A stretch of 64,000 nucleotides of DNA from Petaurus breviceps papuanus. Its lineage: Eukaryota > Chordata > Mammalia > Diprotodontia > Petauridae. The DNA lies in assembly GCA_028583685.1 (NCBI GenBank), contig JAMXIF010001119.1:3397097-3461096 (forward strand), written 5' to 3'. This document shows positions 11,671-23,399 of the stretch, piece by piece. The position numbers and the translations under genes were made by a program. Positions within the stretch are counted from its first letter, which is position 1. Each line of letters starts with the position of its first letter. The notes below the pieces were generated by a model, which worked only from the letters and a program-made list of their open reading frames with translations, did no database searches and was not told the origin of the DNA.

Positions 11671-11799
11671 TTGGCTGTATTTTGGACAGTAAGATAACAT
11701 AGATAAGAAATTTGGTGAACCAGAAAACTGATTTTTATTAAATGTTTAAAGAATGTGTTTCTTAAAATGGTAGTGCTTCAAATTTGTAAGCTTCTTTAA

Positions 11800-11990
11800 A
11801 AATTTTTTTAAATAAGTTTTTATTGATATCTTTTAAAAAATTACAATAATTTCCTTGAATATGCCTTCTTCTTCTCCCCCTTCCAGATAACCATCTCATA
11901 AAGCAAATAATGGGTTTTAAGGACAAAAAAAAAAAGAAAAGTGAGAGGGATATATTAGCATAACTGATCATCAAATTTGTTAGCTTTTAA
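11800..11990 (-). mobile_element. L1 3' end fragment
   Basis: AAGTTTTTATTGATATCTTT is the complement of the common marsupial L1 terminus (AAAGATATCAATAAAA). CCATCTCATAAAGCAAATAA follows, matching the reverse of TTATAAGGGATGG. Confidence 0.5.
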
Positions 11991-12024
11991 AGATAATAAA
12001 TAGTTGTAATACAAAAAAGAAAAA

Positions 12025-12125
12025 GAAAACTTGAGGTCCTAGAGAAGTTAAGCAATTTACATAGGTAGTAAGTTGCAGTCAGGATTTGAACTCAGGACCT
12101 TTGACCCCAAATCCAATGAATACAA
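12025..12125 (-). mobile_element. MIR-type fragment
   Basis: GAAGTTAAGCAATTTACATA, GTCAGGATTTGAACTCAGGA, CCTTTGACCCCAAATCC. Ends about 160 bases from the MRAS donor. Confidence 0.6.
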
Positions 12126-12275
12126 TCCAATCAGGTTTAAACCCTTGTGGCATGCAATGCTATCACTTATACCCTCTCTCATTCATTATTTGTCCCAGAT
12201 TGACTCCAAAGCATTCAAAGTCAACCCCACTCCTTCCACCCCTAGGAGACCTCACCAAAAACCTTTTGTTTCTCA

Positions 12276-12494
<219 letters not shown>

Positions 12495-12631
12495 CTAGAG
12501 AGGCAAGACATGTTGAGTTAGCCCAGAAGCCTCTGTTTTTACACCATTTCCAATCCAACACGGGGGTTTGGTTACCACTCCCTTAATTGCCCCCCGGTAG
12601 CCAGTCATCTTGCAAGAATGGCACCAATTCC

Positions 12632-12702
12632 TCCATCAATCAATATTTATTGAGTGCTTACTATATTCAAGGCACAGCAGTTGGTAGAGAATACAAAGAA
12701 TT
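12632..12702 (-). mobile_element. L2 3' tail fragment
   Basis: CATCAATCAATATTTATTGA, GTGCTTACTATATTCAAGGC, GAATACAAAGAA. Confidence 0.5.
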
Positions 12703-13944
12703 TATATACCTACAATGAACATGATTGCAATTATCCATTTTGACAATAGTTTTAGTGTGATTTAATTTTTAAAAATCTACCTGCCTATAAAACTTTACCA
12801 CTCCATTCTCAGCAGATTTAATTGAATCCCTGGTAGACAACGTGCCCTGCGTATTCTCCCTCGCATATTTTTTAAGGCTGTATAAGATGATACACTAAAC
12901 TATTACTTGGCACAGTAACATCAGTAAGTAAAATTAATAGAGTACTGTATCTGAAAAAGAGCCGCTTCAAAAAGCTTCAAATGAACACACAAATACAAAC
13001 TTCCACTTGCTTGTTTAGGCATTTCTGCTTGACATTACCTGGTAATTATTTTGTAACCAAAGAATGACTTCATAGTTTATTTAATTTCTCCCTTTCTGCC
13101 CCCAAAACACCAATCAAAGATACTACTGCAATGCAGGGGGATTCCACTTTAAGCAAACCCAATATATAATAATCCAAGACTCATTAAAAATGTATATTGG
13201 GAGCGATTACTTTATGAAAAAATCTTTTGTTTTTATAAGGAAATGTGCTGTAGGGCTCTCATGCTGACTATACTAGAGACTGTGAGGAAATACAGAAAAA
13301 ATTTATAATTGACATGATGCCTGCCCTTGAGTTATTGAGGCCCTTTGGGGGAAACAGGGCCAACACTTACAAAAAGAACATATCAAAAGGAAAACTATTT
13401 CTAAATACATGCTGTAAAACTAGAGAATTGTGTCCATGTGGTAAGTTCCTGGGCATGTCTAAAGTGAATGGTGAGAATGGCTTCAGATAGCTAACCATGG
13501 GAGTTTCTGCCTTCAACAAAGATTTATCTACACGGATACACAGGATTTAATGACTCATTAATTGATTTCAGGAGAAAAAAACCCCATAGATGATATGGGA
13601 GCAATTTGTTTCACAGCAATAATATTATAACAGGGAGTACATTACTGCATGATGAAAACTCAGAATATAAAAACCTTGAATAGGTGGGAAACAATATGAT
13701 TTTTATAATGATCAATCCAGTTCCTCCCCCTGCCCCTTTTACATCCCACTTTCCCTACATTTGGAAAGAAGGGTGCTATATCCCAAACCCAAATCACATT
13801 TCCATAGCTCTTAACTTGTCCTCCACAGGGCCCATGGCTACAGCAGGCCAGTCTTGGAAAGCCAAAGAAAGTGGTCAGCAGCCCCCACCTCTCTGCTCTC
13901 TCTTCCCCACACAACTGCCTGGCGCCAGTCACATCTTTTGTGGG
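12703..13944. other. Unclassified DNA upstream of the MRAS exon
   Basis: No gene seen. A possible decayed L2 piece lies at about 13240-13400 (TGATGCCTGCCCTTGAGTTA). ORFs on both strands at 13.66-14.0 kb overlap one another and match nothing known. Confidence 0.3.
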
Positions 13945-14047
13945 AATCAGACCATTTCCCACTTGATCGATTGTCAAAGTATGTGAAAGGGCAGTTTTCA
14001 AAGGAAGAAATCCATGTTATCAATAGTCAAATGAAAAAAATTCTCCA

Positions 14048-14193
14048 GGGGTGGCCAGGTAGCACAGCCAGTAAGAGCAACAGCTCCAGTGTCGGGATGA
14101 CCTGAGGATCGAATCAGGGCTCAGACACTTAGCACCCACCCAGAAAAACCTGGCCGTGTAACCTTGAGCAAGTTACTTAACCCCAAGTGCTTA
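14048..14193 (+). mobile_element. tRNA SINE, third form, unit 1 of a dimer
   Basis: GGGTGGCCAGGTAGCACAGC, AGTGTCGGGATGACCTGAGG, ACTTAGCACCCACCCAG, CTTGAGCAAGTTACTTAACC. It ends without an A tail directly against unit 2. Confidence 0.8.
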
Positions 14194-14350
14194 GGGGAGG
14201 CCAGGTGGCTCAGCGAGTAAGAGCATTGGCTCCAGTGTCGGGATGACCTGGGGATCAAATCTGGGCTCAGATACTCAGCACCACACCCAGAAATAACTGG
14301 CCGTGTAACCTTGAGCAAGTTACTTAACCCTGATTGCCTAAAAAAAAAAA
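14194..14350 (+). mobile_element. tRNA SINE, third form, unit 2 of a dimer
   Basis: GGGGAGGCCAGGTGGCTCAG, AGTGTCGGGATGACCTGGGG, CACCACACCCAGAAATAACT, then an A tail. One target duplication (A-run plus TTCTCCA, 14034-14047 and up to 14358) encloses both units. Confidence 0.85.
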
Positions 14351-14459
14351 ATTCTCCAAATAACTAATAATGAAAGAAATGTCAAAATTGTAGGAAAAGG
14401 TAGGTCTGGGGAAAGTAGCACTATCTTCCCCTCTTCAGTACCTTTTGTGATTTACTAAC

Positions 14460-15718
14460 ACAGCACAGTCACACTAAACAAATTCCCTGATGTCTGGAAA
14501 TATATGTGTACATGTTTATATAATATACACATATTGTGTATATACATATATGTATATTTTATTCTATAACTTGAGTCCATAACTTCTCCATCAAGAGGTG
14601 GATAATGTGCTTTATCAGTGGTTCTCTGGAGTCATGGCTGGTCTTTGCATCTACGAGAGTCCTTAACTCTTTTAAAGTTGTTTGTCTTTACAATGTTGTT
14701 TTTGTAGAAATTATTTGCCTGGCTCTGCTCACTTCATTCTGCATCTATTCATACAAATCTTCTGAGATTTCTTTGCAACTGTCTCTTTTATCATTTCTTA
14801 TGACACAATAGTTTTCCATTACATTCAAATACCATTATTTGTTCAGTCATTCCCCAATCAATGAATACCAGCGTGGGTTCCACTTCTTTGCCATTAGAAA
14901 AAGAGCCACTATAAATATTTTTGTAGACATGGGACCTTTTTTTTTTCCTTTGATCTCTTGTTGGCATAGGCTCCAGTGGATTATTGATAGATCAAAGGGT
15001 CAGTTTAGCAACTTTTGGGGCATAGTTCCAAATTGCTTTTCAGAATCGAAAGCTGGACCAATTCACAGCTCTACCAAACAGTATATTAATGTACCTGTTT
15101 TAGTGGAGCTCCTCTAACATTCATTTTCCCTTTTTTGGTCAACTCTAACTATCTGATAGGCATAGGTAGAACCTCAAAGCTGATTTAATTTGCATTTCTT
15201 TCATTATTAGTTATTTGGGGAATTTTTTTCATTTGATTGTTAACAATATTGATTTCTTCCTTTGAAAACTGCCTTTTCACATACTTTGACAATCTATCAA
15301 GTAGGAAATGGGTCTGATTTTTATAAATTTGAATCGGTTTCCTATTTTAGAAATTAGACCTTTATCAAAGAAACTTATTGCAAAGATTTCTTGCCTCCCC
15401 CTTCTCCCCCACCCCATGTTTCCCTTCTAATCCCAGATGTACTCATCTTGCTTGTGCAGAAAACTTTTAAATTTTATGTAATAAAATTGAACCTTCTTTG
15501 GTCATGAACTATTCCCCTATCCATAGTTGCCAAAGCTAGTTTCTTCCTTCATCTTCTAATTTGTTACTGATAGTGACCTTTTATATCTAAGTTATGTGTC
15601 TATTTGGAGTTTATCTTGGACTGAGGCATTGGTCTAAAACTAATCTCCACCAAATCCTTTCCAGTTTTCCCAGCAGCTTTTGCCATGTAATGACAGACTC
15701 TCCATCAATCAGAGAATT
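14460..15718 (-). mobile_element. L1, 5'-truncated, ORF2 end and 3' UTR
   Basis: On the minus strand it reads AAATATTTATAGTGGCTCTT, ATTGATTGGGGAATGACTGA and ATGTAATGGAAAACTATTGT, the classic marsupial L1 ORF2/3' UTR junction. The 5' part contains the complement of TTTTCCCAGCAGCTTTTGCC. Decayed; the short ORFs across it are on the non-coding strand. Confidence 0.8.
14505..14562. repeat. TA/TG-rich simple repeat
   Basis: TATATGTGTACATGTTTATA, TATACACATATTGTGTATAT; near the 3' end of the minus-strand L1. Confidence 0.6.
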
Positions 15719-15899
15719 AAGGTAGGTACCAAAGAACAAAGATAAAATTTAGGGGGGAGTTTTGTTGTAAAGTATGATTGACAAAGTTATATTCCGACCC
15801 ACTGAAAAACAATTAGCAAAGAAATTTCTAAGGATGGCTTACTAATGGATATTTAACTAATATGTTTTTGAAAACTGATTGAAATCAAACCATAAAATG

Positions 15900-16068
15900 T
15901 TTTTCCCCCTTTGGTCTTTTTGGAGGGGGGAAGGCAGGGCATTTGGGATTAAGTGACTTGCCCAAGATCACACAGCTAGTAAGTGTTAAGTGTCTGAGGT
16001 TGGATTTGAACTCAGGTTGTCCTGACTCCAGGGCCAGTGCTCTATTCACTGCACCACCTAGCTGCCCC
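15900..16068 (-). mobile_element. WSINE-type short tRNA SINE
   Basis: TTAAGTGACTTGCCCAAGAT, GAACTCAGGTTGTCCTGACT, CACTGCACCACCTAGCTGCC. Exact 9-bp duplication CATAAAATG at 15891-15899 and 16069-16077. Confidence 0.9.
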
Positions 16069-16120
16069 CATAAAATGCCTTTTTTTAAAAAAGGATAATA
16101 TTCTTTTAAACTCTACATTT

Positions 16121-16284
16121 GGGAGGCTAGGTGGCGCAGTGAATAGAGCACCAGCCCTGGAGTCAGGAGGTCCTGAGTTCAAATCCAGCCTTCTCAGACA
16201 CTTAACACAAAACTAGCCGTGTGACCTTGGGCAAGTCACTTAACCCCAATTGCCTTCCAAAAAGCAAAAAAAAAAAAATTAAAA
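16121..16284 (+). mobile_element. WSINE-type short tRNA SINE
   Basis: GGGAGGCTAGGTGGCGCAGT to CACTTAACCCCAATTGCCTT with A tail. Exact 15-bp duplication TTAAACTCTACATTT at 16106-16120 and 16285-16299. Confidence 0.92.
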
Positions 16285-16299
16285 TTAAACTCTACATTT

Positions 16300-17060
16300 A
16301 ACATTTGATAAGCTGTGCCCCTGGAGGGACCTAGGCTGTATAAGTATCCATCCAATTCTTCTTTTATACCTCCAGCAGCATTATATCAGCAAGATTATTT
16401 AGTGGGAGAACCGTCTCACCAACATTCTAAAGGAAACCATGGGATCCTGTCACCCTACTCTCCATGCAGAATCTCTTCCTGTTCAGTATTACACTTCCTT
16501 CATGACTAACACACCCCTCCATCTACCTGCCTAACTTTCCATTCTTTAATTTCTGTCATCCAGAATCACCATTTTATGTACCAAACATGCCATATTTCTA
16601 TTTCCTATTACTCTTTCATCCTGATACACCCCATGTCTACTATTCTTGGACTAATTTTCCACCACCCACCCCTTCCACTGTGTCTTTTGGAACCCCTGTT
16701 TCGTTATTAACAGCTTCCCCTTCCTTCGTCCTTGATTCTTTTACACTTATTTTACCTCCTCACATTCAGTAAAACTTAACTCTTCCTCCTGCAAATTCCC
16801 CATCTCTGGTCCCCTTCTCCAACTGCTGGCCACTCCGTTTCTCATTCCTACCTCAAAGGCTTTGGAGGGGGAAATCAGCATACCCATTGCTCTTTCCTTT
16901 CTACTTCCAGATTTCTGCTTTCCCACCGTTATTCAACAACTCCTTATATGCCACCCTTTCCCTTGTCTCTATTCTGGACACTTCTCTATCTTTCCTCCTT
17001 ACTTTGGTTTTTGAATCTCTCCTTTCTACCCCTTTCCTAGTTACAATCAGGGTAAGAAAA
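16300..17060 (+). other. Pyrimidine-rich block
   Basis: About 750 bases strongly enriched in C and T on the plus strand. Several short ORFs rich in Ser, Pro, Phe and Leu are by-products of composition. It may be a decayed L2/CR1 segment; no family motif was clear. Confidence 0.35.
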
Positions 17061-18179
17061 CTAGAGCTTTGCCCTGGCCTGGAATCTGCTCAAGAAAAGG
17101 CCATTTAGAGAACTGATGACAGTGTGTGTACAGGAATACAAGAAGGGAAGAAGGCAGGAGGTGGAGCCCAGTGACTGGGTAACACTATGTTGAGGTGGAG
17201 AAGATAATAGGATGGTGAGAGTGGGGTTGGGGAGTAGGTTCCTGATACTCCACCACTTCCTGCTCATTTCTCTCAGGGTTCTTTAAGGGGTGGAAGTAAG
17301 AGACAGGGAAGCCAGAGAGGACAAAGGCCACAGGAGATCAAAGCTAAGAAGCCCTGTCCTGCGCCTGTGAGCAAGGCCCTTCAGTGCAAATAGCCCTGGG
17401 CTCATCTTGTATTTTTCCCACCTTTCCTATTTCTCTTAATGCATTTATTTATTTGTTCATTTATTTATTCATCTACTTATTCATTTATTTTAGAATTTGA
17501 TTTTTAAAATTCTGAATACCAAATGAAATAGGTATTTCCATATAAACAAGAGAACTGTATAAAAAACATGAATGCGCAGCTCTTCACTTTAAATATATAA
17601 TGGATTCATTGTGTAACTGTTGAAGCTATCCTGTTTGTGATTTTTTTTGAACTTTTTTTCTCTTTATTTTTTCCCCTGGCACTACCTTTAAGCAAAATGA
17701 GCCCACCATAGTTCAGGAAGTACAATCCATAATTGGGAAAGGGGGGGCCCTTAAGACGGGGCAAGACTGAGGAAGGAAGGCTTTGCCTCCCCCATTGCAG
17801 AGGACTGTTCTTTACCTCAAAATTTTGTCTTCCCTTGCCTCTCAGAGTTTTCTGAGACTCAGTGTCATAGGGTGGGTAGAAAAACCAAGTTGAAAAGGAA
17901 GGTCCACTATCCTGGGAATTGACAGGAACAGAGACCAGGATGCCTAGGAGGGGGGAAAATGCTTCCTTCCCCAGGACTATGAGTTCTCCGCATGACTTGG
18001 ATAGAAAGAGATACAGTTAGGGATGAGAACCTTTTCTTGCTTTCTAAATTTTGGTTTCTCAAACTGTTCAATTTTTCCCAATGCAGAGTGTGATGGAGTA
18101 TGGGCAGAGGAGAGGAAGAAGAATATGGGGCCAGAGTACCTCTGAAAAGACTGAAACTCTGAATAAGGTCAAATTTTTG
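17061..18179. other. Unclassified DNA with a TTTA-rich run
   Basis: A (TTTA/TTCA)n run lies at 17435-17500. The rest shows no repeat or gene I recognise. Confidence 0.3.
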
Positions 18180-18475
18180 TTATTTGGTTAGGAATCAAGA
18201 GACCTGAGTTCTAATTCTTGATCTGATGCTAGCTCTTGACCTGTTTCCTCCTCAGTAAAATGAGGTGATTATACAAGGTAGTCTCTGAAATGAGATTTGG
18301 GCTCCATTTGATTCTACCTCAGGTGACTCAAATTTAATAAGAGTTAAATGATCTTTCCTTTGTGGTCTTGGGCAAACAATTTCCTTACTCTGGGGCTTCC
18401 ATTTCTTCCTCTTTAAAGGGAGGGAGATGGATTGGATGGTCCCTAGAAGCCCTTCCAACTCTCACATGAAACTTT
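18180..18475 (+). mobile_element. MIR/THER1-type SINE copies
   Basis: First: GAATCAAGAGACCTGAGTTC, CTCAGTAAAATGAGGTGATT. Second: GGTCTTGGGCAAACAATTTC, GATTGGATGGTCCCTAGAAG, CCCTTCCAACTCTCACATGA. Confidence 0.6.
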
Positions 18476-18639
18476 GAGGGTTTAGAAGGAATTGGCTTCA
18501 AGCTCTCTTCAAGTCTGATTGCTGTAAGGATTATTATTCTACTCCAGTAATCAGGCTTCTTGGAGGCCATGTGTGGAGAAACAGCTGACCTTAATATATC
18601 ATTATCAAGAATAAGTAGTTACAACAGGAAGCTAACAGA

Positions 18640-19100
18640 TGGTTTCCAGCCAAACTGCCCTGTTTTTCATGCAGAGCCCTCCATCTACCATCTGATGCCT
18701 TTGGGCACCTTAGAGTGGTGCTCCCTACCTAGAATGCACTCCCTCCTCACCTCTACCTCTTAGAATCTCAACTTTCCCCTAAGGCTGAGCTCAAGAACCA
18801 TCTACTAGAAGGTCTTTCCAATTTCCCCTCACTCCTAGAGTGCCTTCCCTTCAAGTTATCTTGTGTCAAAGGAAGTAACAGATGTAATGCACTTTATAAA
18901 CCTTAATGTGTTATATAAATGTTAGTTATTATTGTTAATGGTATATATCTCGTGTATAATTACTTATATGAATGATCTCTCCGTTAGCTAGAGTGTAAGC
19001 TCCTTAAGGGCAGGGATTTATCTCACTTTTGCCTTTGTACACCCGGTCACACAGTACCTGGAACATAGCAGGCTCTTAAGTGGTTTTATTGTTTGGTTGA
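18640..19100 (+). mobile_element. L2 3' part
   Basis: CTACCTAGAATGCACTCCCT, CTTAGAATCTCAACTTTCCC, TAGAGTGTAAGCTCCTTAAG, GGGCAGGGATTTATCTCACT, ACAGTACCTGGAACATAGCA occur in L2 order. A MIR-like piece may interrupt it near 18870-18945. Confidence 0.7.
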
Positions 19101-19814
19101 TAAAACATTAAAGCATCTTAATGGGATCCAAAACAACTCAGAAAAAAATTGGCCTTGTAGACAGAAAACACACAAAGAAATCAAGTGAATGAGGCCCCAT
19201 GAACTTTTACCTGAGACATGGCATATAAAGCATGGTTAAGAAAATGTATTATCAAAAAAAGGAGGTGAACTAGTAAAGGAAGAAGAATGAATTCAAGAGA
19301 ACTGGGTAGCCCCAACGCTGTACTGATACTCAGGAAATGTCAGCATGTTAGGTAGATTCTTTTTGTAAGATGTATTGCTGGGTTTAGTGAGAGGAAAGAA
19401 ACATACAGGAAAAAAGGGAAGAATTGCTATCTCTACCAGTAGAAAGATTGCTCCCATTGAGGGGATCTTGGATAAATATCAAAGTAAGCATCCAAAGGCC
19501 ACTTGCTATGACTTTAAATTGCTGTCCAGTCCTCTCCCCACCTTCTCAGTTTTAGGAATGAAAAGAAAGACTGATAGAGACAAAGTGATTTGCTCAAGAA
19601 GTGATTTGCTCAAGAGGTCAGGGGGATTATATTAGGGAATTTCTCAACCCAAAGGTCCAAAACACCCACACAGGGAGTAATTGCTTCCACCTTGGTCCAT
19701 TTGACTGGAGATCAACAAATCAGGAGGCAAAGCTAGAAGATGATAAAGATAATAAATAACAAAGCTAGTGAGTTGCTGCCAGGTGAATAACACTGGCAGC
19801 CCAAGAGAAAAAAT
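19101..19814. other. Unclassified DNA
   Basis: No gene seen. A plus-strand ORF of 86 codons at 19375-19635 has no recognisable domain. AGTGATTTGCTCAAGA is repeated in tandem near 19583-19616. Confidence 0.3.
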
Positions 19815-19965
19815 GATGTGTGTTTGTGTGTATACATATAAATGTATGTGTGTATATATACACATATGATCATACATATGTGTATATCTGTTTATATGTA
19901 TAAATATGTAGATGTGTATGTATACCACTCAAACACACACACAAATATACTTGTGTGTGTTACAC
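19815..19965. repeat. TG/TA-rich microsatellite
   Basis: Runs such as GTGTGTTTGTGTGTATACAT and ACACACACACAAATATACTT. Confidence 0.75.
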
Positions 19966-20399
19966 AGCTATAATATATGTAGAAGTCTACATGGTAAATG
20001 TAGCAAAAGGGAAAAGTTTAATTAGCCTATCAGATGGCTAAGTTCTGGTGCTTGCCTTGGTTGGAAGATTGAGTATTATGATAGGACATTAGATGATTTT
20101 GGAGGGGAAGGTCTTTACCTTGGGATGACTGGTTAGCCTTATAGTCTCACAAGTTGCCCTAGATCAGGTTTATTCTGGCAGATAAATTCTTTTTCTAGTT
20201 AATCACATCCAACTCTCTGGGTGGGGAAGGAGCGTGTTTATGTGGGAGCAGAGGTCCAAGATAGTGGAGAACTCTCTTTGACATAGAACCAGCACAACAC
20301 TGCAGGTTCCATTTTTTTTGTTGTTATCTAAAAGTTTACTTTAAAATGTTCAAAGGGGGAGAGAAGGTGGTTCCCCTAAACTCACAGTACTTAGGCTGA

Positions 20400-20490
20400 T
20401 CTATTTCTTTAATAGTAGCAAGGAAGAAACCTGTGATATGAACCCATGCCCTCTGAGTCCAGATCTGGTGCCCAGTATTCTGCCCCTAGC
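20400..20490 (-). mobile_element. MIR-type fragment
   Basis: TGATATGAACCCATGCCCTC, TGAGTCCAGATCTGGTGCCC. Confidence 0.4.
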
Positions 20491-21264
20491 TTTGTGAAAG
20501 TGCTTGCTATTTTTACAGCCCCACAGAGACTAAGGGAAGAAATGGTACAGGGAGAACATTATCCTTTATTTCCTTCTCATACTGGTGTGAGGGGAAAAAA
20601 CACAAGCAAATAAGATACAGTGGTCGTAACTGAATAAAGCACCGAGGAGGCATTGAAAAGCAACTGAAGAGGGGTACAGCTCATCTCAGAGGGTCTAAAG
20701 GAGGGAGTGATAGTACAATTTATCAAGCACATACTAAGAGCATGGTATAATGCTGGCTAGCTAAGAAGAAAGAGTTAGGAAAAACAGCAAGCATGAGCAT
20801 AAAGGTGGAATTAGTAAGAACCGTTGAAGGGTAACAAACAGATTGGCCATTTCCATGTTAATTCTTGGCCTCCAAAACATTTCCATTGACCTTTACTTAG
20901 GAGATAAGAGATCCTATTTGTGAGAAAGAACCGGGCATATTCATCATCTCCCTGCCTTTGAGACTTGGTAAACACAGAGACATTTCAAGGAAAATCCGGA
21001 CATTTCCCCAGTAGAATGGAATGGGGAATGGAGGGTTTGGGTTTTTGTTGTTGTTTTTAATTTGTTATGTTTTCTTTTCTCTTTTTAATTAGCACCAAAC
21101 TTTGCCAGGAAAGTGATTATGCCAGTAAAATGCTTTACAGCCACTGTTTTCCAATTTATCAGAAGTGATACCTAACGGAAACTGCAATAAGTGGAAGGAT
21201 AAAATTTAGCAGCTGGTGGTTTTTCTCTGAGCCATTTCCAGGAAGGTTAACAGGAACATACGGC
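20491..21264. other. Repeat-poor block with GGAATG cluster
   Basis: No repeat recognised. GTAGAATGGAATGGGGAATG at about 21012-21031 holds two GGAATG cores, the TEAD/MCAT core used in many muscle enhancers. Function is only a guess. Confidence 0.3.
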
Positions 21265-22560
21265 ACACTGTAATTCAGCAAACATCTAATTGGGGCCTAC
21301 TATGTGCAAGACTAGGTACTGAGGACAAAATGAGGACAAAAAACAGTCCCTGCCCTGGGAAGAGAAAGGCGGAGAGGGGAAAGAATAATAGCAATATTTC
21401 CTAGGGCCCCATAGGCTGGGCTATCTTTTTCCTAGGGTCCAAAGCTAGCTTTCCCTTTAGAGGGGCTAAAAATCATTTTTGGGTGAGATTTAATTGACCC
21501 AAGAGACTACAGCTTGAACTTTTGATATAACTTGCTGGTGGACTAAGCACAAAAGGAAGCCCATGTGGAGCCAGGTTCCTGACCAAAAGACCATAATGGA
21601 CAAAATAGAGGCAGGGCATATCAATGCCATATCCTGGTTGAATGTCCTTTCCATGCTGTAGCTAAATAATCTTCCTTTTGTTAATTGTTAGGTGTTAATT
21701 TAGTTCCTGAATATGAAATACTTTCCTGAGTCAGGCCCAACCTACAACAGAGAATAAGAGCAGGAAAAAAAAAAAAACCTTTGATAGGATGTGGTACCTG
21801 AGCGATGCTTTGAAAGAGGTTATGGATTCTATAAGGCAGAGGTAAGTAAGTACATTCCATACATAAGGGAGGGAGCAGCTAGATGGCACCTAGGTAGGGC
21901 AGTGGATAGAGTGCCAGGCCTGGAGTCAGGAAGACTCATCTTTCTGAGTTCAAATCTGACCTCAGACACCTACCAGCTGTGTGACCCTGGGCAAGTCACT
22001 TAGCCCTGTTTGCCTCAGCTCCTCGTCTATAAAATGAGCTGGAGAAGGAAATGGAAAACCACTCTAGCATCTTTGCCAAGAAAATCCCAAATGGGGTCAC
22101 AAAGAGTCAGACATGGCTGACATGACTGAACAATAATACATAAAGGAGCACTTTGTCAAAGGCACAGAGGTAAGAGATGTTAACAGTTATCATGTCAGTA
22201 TGTAGAAGGGGAGTGATCCAAAATAAGTCTGGAAAGGTAGATAGGACCCCAGGAGTCTGTATTTTATTCCAGAGAAAAGTGGGAGCCACTGAAGATTTTT
22301 TAGGAGCGAGCTGACCTGGGAAGATCTGTTTTAGGAATATCACTTTGGCAGATATGCAGAAGACAGATTTGAGATAGAAGAGACCAGAGGCAGAGAGTAC
22401 TCTTGCAGCTGATCAAGTGAGAGGTGATAAGGGATTACCTAGAGGAAGGGTTGTGTGGAGGGAGAGGGGACAGATTCTAGAGAGCTGTAAAAGTAGGACT
22501 GGCAAAGCTTCATAATCCAGGCTTCATTGAGTAGTAGGAAACTTAGCTGCAAATGAGTGT
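21265..22560 (-). mobile_element. L2 copy, decayed, interrupted by a SINE
   Basis: CTATGTGCAAGACTAGGTAC and CAGTCCCTGCCCTGGGAAGA at the left. Beyond the SINE come TATTTTATTCCAGAGAAAAG, TGGGAGCCACTGAAG and AATATCACTTTGGCAGATAT. The stretch 21370-21790 between is unclear. Confidence 0.5.
21869..22135 (+). mobile_element. MAR1-type SINE inside L2
   Basis: GAGCAGCTAGATGGCACCTA has a small internal duplication in the head. Then GTGTGACCCTGGGCAAGTCA, CAAATGGGGTCACAAAGAGT. Near-exact duplication ATACATAAGG / ATACATAAAGG at 21859 and 22136. Confidence 0.88.
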
Positions 22561-22848
22561 ATCCTTGGTTAATTAGGCGAAAGCAAACAAAAGTACATTA
22601 ACGGCTAGCATGTTTGTGGTCACTTCTACAAAAATAGTTTGCATTGCTAAATGACGGTTTCAAGAAACTCATTCCACCAATACTCTATGTTTGATGGCAG
22701 CCATTCAACTAAGGAATGCTTTAAAATATAACACAGTAGATCATCCTAGCAATCCATTAGAATGTCTTTTTCCCTCTTGATGACCATTTAGAGATTCTCA
22801 GAATTGAAAATGATCTTTTTTATATGGAATATAAACAGAGCCTCACAA

Positions 22849-23105
22849 TACAGCTAGTTGGCTCAGTGGATAAAGCACTGGGCTTGGAATCAGGAAGATT
22901 CATCTTCGTTAGTTCAAATACAGCCTTAGACATTTATTAGCTGTGTGACCCTGGGCAAGTCTCTTTACCATGTTTGCCTCAGTTCCTCATATGTAAAATG
23001 AGCCAGATAAAGAAAAGACAAATCACTTTTGTATCTTTGCCAAGAAAACCCCAAATGGGGTCACAAAGAGTTGGATACAACTGAAATAACTGAACAGAAC
23101 AGAAC
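22849..23105 (+). mobile_element. MAR1-type SINE
   Basis: ACAGCTAGTTGGCTCAGTGG, TGTGTGACCCTGGGCAAGTC, CAAATGGGGTCACAAAGAGT, AACTGAACAGAACAG. Confidence 0.85.
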
Positions 23106-23224
23106 AAGAAGTTCCACCAAACATCAAATTGAAACGTCATAGCCAGTTCATCTAAATTCCCTAACTTTGTGAAAGATCAATTGACTAGCTCATTGGGGGC
23201 TTTGTGTTTCTTGAAGCCAGGAGG

Positions 23225-23393
23225 ACATCAGAAAGAGCATTAGATTTAGAGTACAAATCTCTGCTCTGCTACCAGAGTGATCTTGAAAAAGCTGTATCTC
23301 TTTCATTGGTATCAGTCTCCTCATCTGTAAAATGAAGGTATCAGAATAGATTATTTCTAAGGCCCCTTTCAGCTTTGACATTTTATGTTACTA
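23225..23393 (+). mobile_element. MIR/THER1-type SINE
   Basis: AGTGATCTTGAAAAAGCTGT, CTCCTCATCTGTAAAATGAA, AAGGCCCCTTTCAGCTTTGA. Confidence 0.65.
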
Positions 23394-23399
23394 ATGCCA

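Larger units (their letters stand above)
13945..14392 (+). mobile_element. L1 ORF2 fragment split by a dimeric SINE
   Basis: GATCGATTGTCAAAGTATGT, GCAGTTTTCAAAGGAAGAAA and, after the SINE, CTCCAAATAACTAATAATGA are the same L1 stretch found in reverse at 15198-15320. Only about 140 bp of L1 remains. Confidence 0.7.

Noticed and set aside
14460-15718. Plus-strand ORFs such as 14839-15117
   Set aside because: They are on the antisense strand of an L1 3' end.
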